DNA of 32,371 bases from Pelargonium nanum. Taxonomy: Eukaryota > Streptophyta > Magnoliopsida > Geraniales > Geraniaceae. Both the position numbers and the translations under genes were made by a program. The stretch is taken from NCBI GenBank assembly GCA_036897485.1, contig JAYMTF010000634.1, positions 1 to 32,371 of the forward strand, in the 5' to 3' direction. Shown piece after piece: positions 1 to 12,816 of this stretch; positions within the stretch are counted from its first letter, which is position 1; every line of letters starts with the position of its first letter. The notes beneath the pieces were generated by a model, which was given only the letters and a program-made list of their open reading frames with translations, was not told where the DNA came from and ran no database searches.

Positions 1-3000
1 ATATATATTAACTTCATTTTAATTTTGTAACTTCATTACATATAAAATGAAGGCATGGGCCAAATAAGCACAGTAGTTGTAGAGAATTTAAGAAGATGAA
101 CTCATGGTATGAATATGGAAAGGAACCATCTTGCCCATTGCCCAAGCATGCTTTTCTTTTCTTTATATGGTTTCCACTATTATTATTAAAGAAATTTAAC
201 TACATATATATATTTTAACAAGATTATGTTACATTTTTTTGTAAATAATCAAAAATATTCTCTACAGCCTGTTTGAGCATGGAAAGAAATAGATTCCATA
301 ACAAGGGAACTATTGAAGCTTCAGTTTTGCAAATAATTGCAATTAAATTAAAATTCTGAATCATCTCTCTCTCTCCTCATTATCATTATCATGAGCATGC
401 ATTTGGGTGAATAATAATGTAGCTAGGAAGATATTGAAATTTAATTAAGCACTTGCATGTGTGTTTGATTGTTAAATCACCTTTCATGTTTTCAGGACAA
501 AGCATATTTGACAGGAGATTACGTTGCTTCCTAGAAGCTTAAACATCATGTCCTGTTGATGATGTGGCAGCCTTCCATTGGCTCCCAATGATATTACCTG
601 GATCTCCCATGCAAATGTCTAGATTTTATTGTCAATACCAGATTAAACATGTCCAATTTATCTATTTAATGTATCTCCCATTCACTGCTTAATTTGCATT
701 TTTGTGTTGCTAGAGAGTGACAATTCAAGATTCTTATATAAAAAAGAGATGATATGTCGAATATTGGTGGTTAGTATATATACTCACTATTTCGTCAGTC
801 AATCACGCATAGACACATGTCGAATATTGATGGTTAGTATATATACTCTTCTCTTGGTAAGAGAAAGAGATTCTCACAATTCAACATTCACTTTCTCTGT
901 CCAGAAGCGCTCTACACCTATTGTAATTTTGGTGAAGATCCTACTCTCACGTCCGAGACGGTGTTCCAGAACCACCCTCAAAGTCACCGTTTTTTGGTGT
1001 ATTGCCTCGCACAGGTCACAGGTGCAAGACCCCAAGGCCAAAGCCCGACGTACATGCATTGACCATCTTACATTGTATTTCGACATTGGACCTTGTACAT
1101 TGGACTCGAAACACCAACACTTAGAAAAATACATCAACACGTGGACAAGACGACAACAACTCTAATGTGCCAATTTGACTCTAAAATACAGGCGCATCAG
1201 ATACTAAAAGGATTAAATTGAAACATAAACTAAATTGAGGACCATTTTAAAACAAGATGGATTTTAAAAGGACCCTTTTGAAACATTCTACACATTAATG
1301 TTTATGCTATGAATTAGTTCCATGCTTAATCAATAAACAAGATAAAACCATCAACCCCATGTATACAATACAATTTAAAATTATAAGTAATATTGTGAAC
1401 AATAATTAATTAAAGGCTATAAGTGTATGAAAATGAGAGCATGTGGGTGTTGTATGATGAAGCAAAGAGAGGGACATGGCCAACACTCACACCACAATTT
1501 CTAGCTCATTTGGTGATTCCATGTGCAATGTACTAATTATATATGCATAATAAAGAAAACAAGCAAGAGAGGTGAAGAAACAAAAGATGCAGAGGTGGTT
1601 GGCATTTTGACATTTTTGAAGAATCACTACAATTTTATAATACATATTTGATACTATATTTTGGGTCATGAAAAAACAAATGGTCCTTGTTTGACATGGA
1701 CACATTTAGTGCTAAACATGTTCAAAAATTTCAACACAAAGCAGTGAAACTGAAAACTATATTGATTGGACTATATATGTTATGATATGATGTCTAATGT
1801 GAAAAATTATATGAATTTGAATTGAAAATCAACTAGTCTTTATGAACAGTTAAGTCTGAGCATAAAGAAACTAGTATGGTATTTATTTAGGCTTGAAATA
1901 GTCGGTCCATTTAGAGACATTTTTAACTATGTTTGATTTTATTAACACACATGAGTTTTTACTGAATCAAACAACACATTTGTGATTCACGTAACGAAAT
2001 ATCTTGATATTGTCAAATAATTGTTGTATAATTTATAGCATACATTGCATGTTCTCTAGTTGTGCAAAGAAAAGGACTTGAAAAAGACAGAAAAAAAAAA
2101 CATAAATTACCATCTAGATAAGTGATAATATTGTGCAACAATGGCTAGGGTTCATTGTCAAAATGTGACACACAAAATGGACCATTGTCATTGTCCATAA
2201 AGGTTAGGGAAAAGATGTGTAAATGTGCATTGATCCTATAGTTTTAAGGGGAGAGACAGTCCATAAATAAGTCACATGTGATAGACCCACAAAAGCCATG
2301 GCCCTATTAGGTGGTATCATATGGGTATGCTACAAACTTTCACCAAATGAAGCCATTCAAGATCCTCACAAGTAGTACAAAGTGGACAGTCACTAGTCCA
2401 TTTGTGTGAAGATGGTACACTAAAAAGATAGCTCTTATGGGCACTGTTTATGGCTCCATCCTTCTACATTGTGGACCTCTCTTTACCTATTTATGGTCTT
2501 GCTTCCTATTATTTGCTACTTCACTACTAAATGTTGCGTCAAAACTTGGTGGAGAGATTTGTCTTCTACCCGGTTTTGATGAGAATTACTCTAGGTATTA
2601 GATGATTTAAAGGTGCTGATCGCAGATCCGCTTCTAAAATACCATGATTAAGACCAAAAATAAAATATAGAGTTATTTGTGCACTTAAGTATTAAAAAGT
2701 TGGTATAAGAAAGTTTTAAAAAGTTAATCACTTCATTTTACTAAAAGAAAATGGGTAAGAAAGTTAGTTCGTTTTTGTCTGAGTAAACTATTAGTTGTAT
2801 TGTTTTATAACTTTTATTGTGATTATTCTATTTTTTTAAAAAGAAAAAATATTTCAGGGCTTTAGACCCAATTGATGAAAGATTGGGCCCATTGGAATTG
2901 GAATACAATGAGTATTAGAGGCTTTGAATATTGAAATGTAGAGTAGAGTAGATCCATTTCAGCCACAGCTTGGCCTTTATCATATAGACTTGGCATTGAA

Positions 3001-3907
3001 AAGCAAAACCCAAAAGATGAGAATTTAGGCATGACAACAAGGTTGCTATCTTCATCTTCTCTATATGTCTTGGGCCTGACCTGGGCCTTTTGGCCCACAA
3101 TTATACATCCTATTAAAAATTCTTTTGACTAGTAAGCATAATTTGTCTACTGTAGTTAGTTCTATAATCTGTTTCTACTTCATTGGTGGAGGTTGTGATG
3201 TCTTTTTTTACTATAAGTTTTTCATTTTACTAACCGATGGATATTGATATGGACTCTGCGCGTTGGATGTTTTCGAAGAGAACAAGAACTGGTCTTATCA
3301 TTCCACTCCCGCAGTTAAGATTTTAACCAACTATGTGCCTAGTTTTTTTTTGAAAAATGGGAGATCCACAAATCAAAGTAATCAAAATAAAGTTGCAACA
3401 ATAGTCATGCCCTATTCATGGGGACATGCACTTTACATGAATCTATCACATACATTTTGCAAATTTGTAGTTGCCAACCTTTATATGCATTTCATTTCCC
3501 AATTGGTCAGTGCTCTTGCACTTCTATGTTTCCCTCATTATTCTTGAATGGTTAGCAACTCCCATCTTATTGCAAAGCTCCCACAAGATATTGCAACTCT
3601 ATATGAATCAAGCACACAATTGAACACCATAGAGTTTCTAACCATTCAATAAAGCTGATGAACAAAAATATCTTTGCACAACATAAGCAATAGTCTTCTA
3701 TTATTAATCTATATATGACAGCAAAAAAATTCAGTTGCACAACAAAGAATCAGAAAATATAACTTTTGGATTCAAGCTATCACAAATTACATTGAACCCT
3801 TGTTACATGGACTCCAAATGAAAATATGAGAAGATTACGAAAGCAAATGTATCAAGTTCAAACAACCGTGGCAACCCCATGGTCGAGAGCTGCTAAACGA
3901 ACTAGTC
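1..3907. other. Intergenic region, no supported gene
   Basis: I see no convincing coding region here. The open frames on both strands (for example 704-1165 plus and 2862-3098 minus) are short, lack recognisable motifs and run through AT-rich or repeat sequence. The stretch from about 890 to 1150 is less AT-rich than its surroundings and could be part of an old transposable element, but I could not place it in a family. The final few hundred bases before 3908 should include the 3' untranslated region of the minus-strand DUF1218 gene. Confidence 0.6.
754..848. repeat. 32-bp direct repeat pair
   Basis: Positions 754-785 and 817-848 are near-identical 32-mers, starting ATGTCGAATATTG and ending AGTATATATACTC, with one mismatch (G versus A). 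Their starts are 63 bp apart. Each copy contains the palindromic core AGTATATATACT. The pair could be a local duplication or part of a decayed transposon end. No function can be assigned. Confidence 0.8.
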
Positions 3908-5617
3908 TCACTTGTAAGTTCCCATACCCACACCAGTCTCTCTGTCATAGGACTGGAAGCTGTCCCTCGCCTTGGAGTAGCTGACGTAGTAGAACTGAGA
4001 GACTATGGAAGTGAGGAAAACGAAAGCGGCTCCTGCCCCGAAAACTCCTTTTCTCACGGTCTCGCAAGAAGGAGGGTCTTGGCCACCAAAAATGGTCCTG
4101 TACTTGGTGTGGTAAGCATTCGTCACGGAAGCTGCCAACAAGCACGACTCAGCGATGAGGAAAAACACCCTGAAAGATCAAATTAGAGGAGTTAACGAGG
4201 CAACCAAATATGTATAAAACATTGCTATAAGCACGATGTAATAGAAAGACAGGAATGTGTGTGAAATTATACCAGCAGACTATGAAAAGGATGACAGCCC
4301 AAGCCCTTGAACCTCCGGGGCTTAGAGCCCTCCCACAGCAGAAGCATCGGCTTGACACATTTATAAGGTCGTGTCTAGCCATGAGGAACAAAAATGCACC
4401 GACACCCATGCCAGTTGAAATATCCGAGTCATAGACACAATAAGTATATTCCTTGGCATTATCTGCAACAACAGTGCCCTATAAAAGAAAAATCAAAACA
4501 TTATATCATTAGCAATCAGAATCAAGTAACATCGGTTGCCTAAATATCATGAAAACATCAGGAAATGCACTATATTAGCTTCCAATACTATTATTACTAT
4601 TGAATTGAAGTTCCAGAGTTAAATCCACAATCAGCAAGTATTTTATAATAGCACTGGAAGTCATACCATTGGTACCAATCACACAAGAATCCCTTCTAGT
4701 CTACCACTCAATTTTGAGTGTCTTGGTTACTTCTATCTATTACTCCATTCGTCCCAAAATGAGTGTCCTCTTTCCCATTTTAGAAAGTTAGTTATATATG
4801 AATACCAATAATAGTAACATTACAATAAGTTAGCATATCTTAAGTTTGTTAGTTATTACAACACATGTTTTTGAGGATACATTATATACAACCCTAACGA
4901 ACTTCTTAATTTTTCTTAAAATAGGAACCAATACACTCATTTTGAGGCGGAGGGAGTAGCTAGTATTTAGGCTGGGAAAGAACCAAAAGCTAAAGAAAGA
5001 CTAGAAATCAGAACTTTGAACTTTAGATCTATATGAGTTGGTGATATGCACCGACAAAATCCATTCAGCAAAGCCGTTAAGTCAATACCATTGAAAGGTT
5101 TGAATTCATTTTCATCCTTCTAAATTAGCACAAAACCACAGATTTTTTTTTTTTTTGCTTCCTCTTCTATTCTCAGCAACTAGGCGTGAAAAGTAAAGTT
5201 CTGCTCAAAATGAAACACTTCATTTCATATGGGCATTCATGAATTTAAAGCAGAATCTGATACCATCTATGTATTATACTATTATTCATAATCAACATGG
5301 AAATTTCAAGTATGAAAAAATTGGTGAAAACTTGTAGACAGTTCAATCAAGTAATTTTTTTCAGAGACATCTGATATTGGCACTACTAATTTAGCTGAGT
5401 TTAAAGAACAGATCTGACATTTCTAAAATGAATATAGCAAATATTTGGGACAAAGACATGTAAATCGAAACTCTAAATATGTTCTTCAATTTCATGCTAC
5501 CAATCACCAGCATAAACACAAAAAACAATTACAAAACAAATTTCACAACCACTGAACGCAAGATTGAGTTGTGTTTGTATTTTCCTACATTTTCCAAGCA
5601 AACAAACAAAACCCCAA

Positions 5618-5653
<36 letters not shown>

Positions 5654-5759
5654 GGTTAAAGTAACTTACAGTGCTTCTTCTCTGCTCAGCAGCAACAGCT
5701 AATCCAAAAGCAATGAGATCAAAGATGAAGACAACAATCAGTAGCAACTTGGACGCCAT
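3908..5759 (-). CDS. DUF1218 family four-helix membrane protein (three exons)
   Basis: Exons on the minus strand are 5670-5759, 4273-4478 and 3908-4169, with GT-AG introns and phases that close to 185 codons plus stop. Residues 1-23 form a hydrophobic N-terminal helix (MASKLLLIVVFIFDLIAFGL); further membrane segments lie near residues 52-68, 88-112 and 138-160. The family's cysteines are present: YCVYDSD (43-49), SRCFCCGRAL (73-82), and Cys134 in DPPSCETVRKGVFGAGAAF. DUF1218 is a plant family that includes MWL proteins, which affect lignin in secondary walls, and VCC/DEAL proteins, which affect vein and leaf symmetry. Their biochemical activity is not established. This copy resembles the small subgroup I remember around Arabidopsis At4g27435, and it sits beside the CIP7-like gene as that gene does. 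Length is normal for the family. Subgroup assignment is from memory. Confidence 0.93.
4743..4956. mobile_element. Stowaway-type MITE (Tc1/mariner) in DUF1218 intron 1
   Basis: The left end reads CTCCATTCGTCCCAAAATGA and the right end, reverse complemented, reads CTCCCTCCGCCTCAAAATGA. These are terminal inverted repeats of the Stowaway type (consensus start CTCCCTCCG). TA dinucleotides at 4741-4742 and 4957-4958 are the expected target duplication. At 214 bp without coding capacity it is a non-autonomous MITE. It lies wholly inside intron 1 (4479-5669). Two other elements in this window (18896-19132 and the one interrupted near 20813) share its ends and internal sequence. Confidence 0.9.
5620..5650. 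repeat. (GA)n microsatellite in DUF1218 intron 1
   Basis: About 15 uninterrupted GA units lie just inside the intron 1 donor (5669). On the coding strand this is a CT tract some 20 bases after the splice donor. Confidence 0.95.
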
Positions 5760-6000
5760 GGATTTGGAATTCGAGCTTCAGATCTCTCTCTCTCTCTCTC
5801 TTCTCTGTCAGCTCTCTGTTGCTTCTCACTCTAGCTAAACATACAAAAAAAGAAACGTCGCTGTAATTTATTGTAGAAGAAGCAACGCAGAATATAAAAA
5901 ATTATTATCTGAAAATAAAAATAAAAAATAGCTGCAAGAGAAAGAGACACCATACCAAAGGTTGCCTGAAATCAAAGCTTCACCTGCCATCTCAAATTCC
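5760..6000 (-). promoter_or_regulatory. 5' leader and proximal promoter of the DUF1218 gene
   Basis: Immediately upstream of the start codon, a CT run at 5783-5802 reads as GA repeats in the leader on the minus strand. Further upstream (about 5880-5940) the strand is very AT-rich and includes TATATTCT-like and TATTTTTATTTT sequences. No single TATA box stands out, so the transcription start is not placed. Confidence 0.4.
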
Positions 6001-8050
6001 CAAAATACCCCTTACTCACAAACTAATTGTACAACTATGTGTTGCATGTTTTTTTTTTTTCCAAACTTATTAATAGAATGAGGCAGACCAATCTCAATTA
6101 AGACACGTTCGAATTGAATGCAGGCACTACATACGTTTCGTTTTTACAATTTTATCGAGACAGATGTAAATATTAATTTATGATATGTCAAATTTTCATA
6201 TGCATATTTGAGTATGAACTATTGATCGATTTTTTGAAAAACATACTACGGACTTACATGTATCAATCTCTCTTGATAACATATTTCAAATAGAAATATT
6301 TTATTTTAGAGTAATTTGTTTCTTGTAATTCAGACAATTAAGATTTGACCAATTGAAGTAAAATGGATTGGGGGTATTATGGGTAACACAGGCGTGTGTT
6401 ATGAGTGTCGGTGGAGAAGCAAATTTGCTGTCAAATGTTAGATCTTGTGTGTACTTAATATAATTATAATATAATATAATATATATTGAAGAAAAGAAAG
6501 AGAATAGATGCTTCCATGAGCCAAAAGGTGGCCAACTTTTCTTTAGTTTCACATGTCAATTAAAATCCAAAATATTATGTATTTAAAATTTAATTCGATT
6601 TGATAAATTTTAAACCAGACAAATTCACCTATTAAGATTTTAGATTTTATCCGGTTTAGTTTATAGAAAATCTTGTTGAATCTTATTCCAATTCCTTTCG
6701 GACCATATTCGAATTATTTTTTTTGTCGATCAAACAAATGTAATTTAAAATTCTGTGTCGCCTCTAATGTTTAGTTGGGTTGGGCTTGTAACATACTCAC
6801 TCCATATGTTGTATTTTTGGCCCAATTAGCCTCCTACCCCACATTTTGTCTAATGAGTTTTGCTATGTGCCTATCACTCTTGAACAACATATGAGTAAGC
6901 TCTTAAGTCAATACATTGATACTTTTGAGCTCTCAATCATGTGACAAGTCACAGTAAATGTTGCGAAACTTATCTTGGAGTGAGTTCTTTTATTTATAAT
7001 AATAAGTTATTAAATATATCTTTCAAAATAAATGTGTTATTTCATTTACGTTTTTATTTTAAAATATTTTGATACATATGAATGAGTATATTAGTTACGT
7101 TTCAACATATGAACAAAGTTGATAATTAGCTATTTACTCTTAGTTCTAGCTTTATTTTAGCTCGCATTAAGGAGGATCCGCATAAATTCATTTGAATATT
7201 ATGCAAAAGGTTACAAATGTGTAAAGTCTACTGCTTTAGAATCGGATATTAGGGATAGAGGATAAGCATCTAACAAAGAAATCATAGTTTTAAAACAATG
7301 AAAGAGGCTATTATCATGTTTATATTTTTTTATTTCATTTCTAGATTTTATGTATTTTGGCAGAGAAAAACGGCCCTTAATTAGGAACTCTAGTTGAGAC
7401 TTCTTATTTGTTTTTAGCGTACAAGATGCACGAACAATTTTTTTAAAAACGAGTAAATTACTATTCGTAGCTAAGCAAATAAGTAACATTAAGTATGATA
7501 GTAGAAAATAAATTACTTATAAATGAGTATTTTTCTAGATTTGGTCATTGAAGTGTTTTTTTATTATAAGTTTTTTAAAGGTTTTTAACACTTGAACTAG
7601 TTGTAGATTTTTATATTTTAGACCCTAGTATCCTTTACAAACGATTTCTCACTAACAATTTATGATAAAAATATATATATTAACAAAAACAAATCATAAT
7701 GATATGTAATATTATTTTGGCTTTTTTGTGTGTGATAAAAAGAAAATGAAAACACAAACAGCCACAAACCTCTTCCTCAAATTTTGTTGATGTGACACTA
7801 AAATATCAAAATTTTATGAAATATAGTTAATATTAAAATATTCGAAAAAAAAAAGAGAAGAAAACAAACTTCCTCAAATTTTGTTGATATGACATTACAA
7901 TATCGTAAATTCCATGAAATATATTAACATTAAAATATTTGAATAAAAAAAAGAGAAGAAAACAAAAAATATGTTTTCATTGTAGCAAATTCCATGAAAT
8001 ATAGTTAACATTAAAATATTTGAAGGAAAAAAGAGAGAAGAAAAAAAATA
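6001..8050. other. AT-rich intergenic DNA between DUF1218 gene and tRNA-Thr
   Basis: No gene is supported in this span. Open frames (6301-6552, 7211-7489) are AT-rich and without motifs. The only clear structure is the tandem repeat that leads into the tRNA gene from 7772 onward. Confidence 0.6.
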
Positions 8051-8061
8051 TGCTTTCATTG
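7772..8061. repeat. Degenerate tandem repeats abutting the tRNA-Thr gene
   Basis: Two related units begin CTTCCTCAAATTTTGTTGAT at 7772 and 7869, 97 bp apart. A third, shorter unit runs from about 7964 and shares the block AAATTCCATGAAATATA with the second (about 7907 and 7987). The sequence TGTTTTCATTG at 7972-7982 reappears as TGCTTTCATTG at 8051-8061, 79 bp away; the latter is the 3' acceptor end of the tRNA gene. The local duplication therefore copied the last 11 bases of the tRNA gene. Confidence 0.8.
8041..8048 (-). terminator. Pol III T-run terminator for tRNA-Thr
   Basis: Eight consecutive T residues on the minus strand begin three bases after the tRNA discriminator base. This is the simple oligo-T signal used by RNA polymerase III. 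Confidence 0.85.
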
Positions 8062-8124
8062 AGAGTTGAACTCAAGACCTCCCGCTTACTAAACGGGTGC
8101 TCTAACCAACTGAGCTATGAAAGC
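8051..8124 (-). tRNA. tRNA-Thr, anticodon AGU
   Basis: Read on the minus strand, the acceptor stem GCTTTCA pairs perfectly with TGAAAGC. The D arm is GCTC/GAGC with loop AGTTGGTTA. The anticodon stem is CCCGT/GCGGG, closed by one G-T pair, with loop TTAGTAA, giving anticodon AGT (reads ACU; A34 is normally converted to inosine). The variable loop is AGGTC. The T arm is TTGAG/CTCAA with loop TTCAACT, and the discriminator is A. There is no intron, the length is 74 nt and CCA is not encoded. It is a nuclear eukaryotic type with internal A and B boxes and an oligo-T terminator. All stems are intact, so it is likely functional. Confidence 0.96.
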
Positions 8125-9449
8125 TTTTTATTTTATTCATTGAACTTTTAATATATTAATATCATACATTGCAACATGCTACCTCAATTTCATTCTATAA
8201 AGTAAAATTTGTTTCATAATAAATGTAATTTGACCATTTGAAAATAAAAAGTCACCTCACTTTCTAATTATGCTATTGTTTTTTCAATACAGTATTTATC
8301 ACTAATGTTAGTGATAAATAATGGGCGCACAAACTACAATGCAAGGCTAAATACGTCATTTTACACGACTTCAAAACTACGATGTTTTAAATGTTACAAA
8401 TGAATTGTTTATCTATTAATAATTTTAATTTCAGAGATGATGTATTTGACTCAGTCAACTTTAGTACACGAGAATGTGTTGTCGTCTTGCCCACATACAT
8501 GGTAGGGTAGTTGCATTTAAAAAGTTATAAGTCTAGAATTTCGGGGATGGAATTGAATGCTTGGGCCCTTGGAAGATTAGTTGGAGGTTTGGATTCTCAC
8601 TCCTTAGTTCCTATAGTCTGCGAAAGAGTAGCATACCATTAGCAGAAGATTTGAATGTCGAGAAATCTACCTCATGATTACCAAGACATTTCTATAGCAT
8701 GAGAGCGGGGTAAGATTCATTTATTTACGAGCTCTTCATTTTGTGAGCTCCTCGATAAAAAAAGAACCAAGGTCACCAAAACGACGTCGCAACATGGAAG
8801 AATGATGCCACAACATGGGCTTGGAGTTGGCTATTCTTGATGTTCAATAAGGTTTGTTGATGGATGAAGTGATAAAGCAAAGGAACCAGAAAATGGTCTG
8901 ATGTTTCATCGCAAATACATTTCATGTGATAGTCATTATCACACCAAGAATTGCAAATTCTGATTTCAAACCAAGGTAACAACACAACAAACTTCAGTTT
9001 TAAAGTTAATTCAGGCCTTTGGAAGCTTCTGAATACATGGAAAAAGAATATTATTACATCAAATAATCATTACAGGGTTCTGTTATACACACAAACAGAA
9101 ATTTGAATCAAAGATCAAACGAGACACAAAAAGAAGAAGGAAAAAACAGCCTAAAGAACTGCAAATCCATGAACTAAATGAAAGAATTTACCTGTGTACA
9201 ACCTCCTATATATGACATATCGAATCCAAATAAATTACAGCACAACTTTCTTGGCCGCAACTCACAAGGCCTTATTTCTTGTATGAGAACTGAGCTATAT
9301 TTTCCACTCAACAATCGTAGTATGTATTACCTGAACGATCAAACAACTCAACTGATATGTCCGGAGGATATGTCCGGTGGTCGTGGAATAGTCAAGCCGG
9401 GTAGACATGTAACCTACTTGCATTGGATGAACCAAGTCTCGAATAAGAA
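8125..9449. other. Intergenic DNA and 3' UTR of the CIP7-like gene
   Basis: No gene is supported. The part nearest 9449 must hold the 3' untranslated region of the minus-strand CIP7-like gene; I could not place a polyadenylation signal with confidence. The open frame at 9178-9729 on the plus strand is largely antisense to the last CIP7-like exon. Confidence 0.6.
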
Positions 9450-12400
9450 TCAATTTTCAGCAGAGTTTTTGTTCTTCCTCCCAAATAAAAGAAGCTTTCT
9501 CAGCCCTTTGGCTGCTTTGGGAGGATTTTCATCATTGTCCCATTTCTTCCTGGCGTGCATTGGTTCTGGACTCATTTCATCGCCTGGAGGGGTTGCCACT
9601 TCTATCTCCGAGACTGGGAACACTTCAGCAAGTGTATCATCTTCTTTACCGTTTGTGGTAGCAAAGGTGACAACTTTGGCTTGTGATGCTGACAAAATAT
9701 GTACAGTCGGTTCAGGAATGTGTTCATGATCACCAGCAATTTCCTTTTCTTCGCATACAATTGGCGTCACTTTATATGAAGTCTTGTCATCAAATTTTAA
9801 GAGTTCCGGCTGCACAGAGTGATCTTCACATGGCACAGAAGAGCTCTTGTCAAGTAAATTCTCGTTGCAGTTTCTTTCATCCAATATCTCTTTTTGTGGA
9901 ATCTTTTTTTCTTCACTCTTCTCAACTGAAGTAGTGTGCAAGTCCTTGATGTTCTCAGAATCATCAATAGTATCAGCTGCTTGAGTAGCTTGAGCAGTTG
10001 GTACCTCCTGTGGCAATGATGCAGGAGCTTCCGGGAGATCATTCTTTTCCTGGATAGCAGAGTCAGAAGAAAGTACCCTATTTAGTTTCTTCGGGCTATT
10101 TTTCTCATCAGAAGGTTTGAGTTTGTTTGGACTCGGTTTCTTGTTCCCAGCGCCAGAGGTCTTTGGAGGTACAGTAGTTGCACCGTTTGGCTTCAAGATT
10201 GCCTTTTGGGGCTGGTCCGACTTTGCTTGAGTTACAGACACCTGCTGAGGTGTCCGTGCAGCTGCAAGGCGATCTATTGTCGAGCTCCTAAGGACAGGCT
10301 TATGCAATTTTTTAGTTTCAGAGCTTGGAGATTGGACTTTAGGCTTTTCATGCTTTACGAGTGTTGTAGTTTTACCACTAGCAGCACTCCTTTCAGCAAT
10401 TCTCTTCTGGCGTTGAATCATTAACTCCTCCTTTTTCTTCCGGTTCTCCTCTTCCTATTTGTAACAGCACAAAGGAGTCGAAACCCATTAAAACTTGACA
10501 ACAGATAGAGAATAGGAAAGGGACAATAAAGAGAATTACATAATGAACCAGTAGCCGGGGGTAATCATCCCAATACTGTTATTACAGTTTCAATTAAAAG
10601 TCAAATCAACCTTAGAAAATGAGATGACATCCCAATATTAGTATGATACTTTACTAGGTTGTGGGAAAGAGAAGTATGATAAAAACATAACTTAGGTTGA
10701 CCAAGGGAAATGAAAATTGTAAAACACTAGTCACTCGGAAAAAAAAAAGATCATTTCTAGTGACATGCACAAACCAGAACTACATGATTCCCTATTCTCT
10801 GTCCTGTTACTTGAGAGAATGAAAGAGGTACAGAAATAATATAAGAACATAGAGAAGAGAATGGAAGTAAGCAGTTTATATCTTCAACCATCTTTCAGGG
10901 AAACTAAACTCCTTTTTTTGATAAGCGGAAACTAAACTCCTATGATTGTTAAATATATACCTGCTCAAATTTGCTTTTATGAACTATGGTCCTGCTTCCG
11001 GAAGGTGGTTTCCTGGTCCTTGATGTGAGGTCAGGTCTGCTCCTCCCAACAGTTCCATTCACCACTTTTGATCGTACTTTACTAGAAACTTTTCCGCCTG
11101 GAGCTCCATTACTTTTATCATTGCTTCCTGTACCATTTGGGAGTTGCCCGTCATCAGCAGAACCAGCTGTTTCAAGATCAGACTGCTTTGTTCTAGGATC
11201 AGTATATGAAACGTTATTTTCATAATCCATTTCTGGAGTCCACGTGACAGAGTGGTCCATTGCTGAATCACGATCAAGCACCATGTAAAGGTCATCTGGT
11301 TCATGGACAGGGAAGGCTTCAGTCATATCTTGGGATATTTCTGGAGCACCTTTATCATGTTCAGCAGCTCCTATGATTTCGGAAACCATAATGTCTGTCC
11401 TTAAATGGGAATCAGATTGATCACCGACCATTGAATGAGAATGAATCATGAACGAATCGTCGGCAAGAACATCTTTCTTATATTGCTCAGCATTATAGTT
11501 ACTCACTAACGCTGAACTATCAAAGTATTGAATATCTTTATCTTGATCCCGACTTGCTGATTTATCACTGACAAACCAATCTCCTTCTCCATGACTTCTG
11601 ATTATGGGAGATTCAGTAGCATTAGAGACAGTAACTTGCGAATAGTTCCCTGATTCTTCAGCTCTTTGTGAAAATAAGAATTCCTCATTCATGCCATTTC
11701 TATTCTTAATGATTGAGCGGAGACCTACATCAGCTTCAAAGTTTTCAGTGCGAGATTCTTCATTACCTGAATATTTCCCCATCACAACAAAGGAGTCAGT
11801 TGAAACAGCTCTTTGCTTATTTACTTCCTCGGCTTCCGGTTTAAATGTAAATGATCTTTCCTCCTCTAAGCTTTTAGTTGTGAAATGTTCTTCCTTAATC
11901 TCCACGGGGTGGGATTCGGTACTTGGCTCCTCTCTCAGAAGAAGGTTCTGGAAAGCATCCCAGTTTTCATTTTTCTTTTCTACCTCAGAATTATTTGATC
12001 CATCTACAACACTGGGGTGTTGGACTCCATCTCGTTTCTTGTGATGACGTCGGGTAGATTTATGTTGCCTCCCCAATGATCCAACAGCTTCTTCGACCTG
12101 CTGTTTGAGGGAATCTCCGTCAATGAATTCATTCTCATCAGATGAACTCCCATCAGAGTTGCTGTCGTTTTCTCCTTCCCTCCGAGAAGTTATGTAATTG
12201 ATGTTGCGGATGACAACCTTTCTAGAGGACTTTTTCCCATGTTTTTTCTTAAGGTGTTTCCCGGATGATGAATGTTTCTTTCCATTCTTCAAATACTCTG
12301 ACTCACTTTCAGAAGAGTCGCTGGGGTCAGTGGATCCATCTTGTTCGGATTCTCCTTTTCCATTTGAACCCTTCTTTTTATTCCTGGAAGATGATCTGTA

Positions 12401-12781
12401 ATTCAGGCGCCCATCAGACTCCCAATCAGGACCAGCACCAGAATCTTCCACATTTGGAGGCCACTGCATATTCCTTGGGTAATATGGAGGAGGAGCATGC
12501 ATACCAGGATATGGGAATCCTTGATATGGGGGATACATAGGACCTTGAAAATTATGCATATATTGAGGATGATGGTTTGGCCATGACATTGGTATCTGAG
12601 CTGTTGCTGGCAAGCTACCATCTGCACATGATATTTTTCTCATTTAGTATCAAAGACAAAACAGTTATCTAATGGAAAGGACTCTCCCTTCGACTTTTGT
12701 GTATATCACATTCACAAATCCATTTATCACAAATGTGGAAATCCCAACATAAAGTTGTGCGTACGCGCACGCATGTGTGTG

Positions 12782-12816
<35 letters not shown>

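Noticed and set aside
704..1165. 153-codon plus-strand open frame
   Set aside because: It begins at a GTG, crosses the 32-bp direct repeats, has no recognisable domain and an odd composition. There is no evidence of a gene.
9178..9729. 183-codon plus-strand open frame
   Set aside because: Its second half is antisense to the last exon of the CIP7-like gene and the rest has no motif. It is a shadow frame.
12621..12643. In-frame upstream Met at the start of the large CIP7-like exon (a separate gene start)
   Set aside because: The sequence just upstream of 12621 ends in a splice acceptor (TGTGCAG), and joining to exon 7 keeps frame and family homology. The Met lies in the intron.
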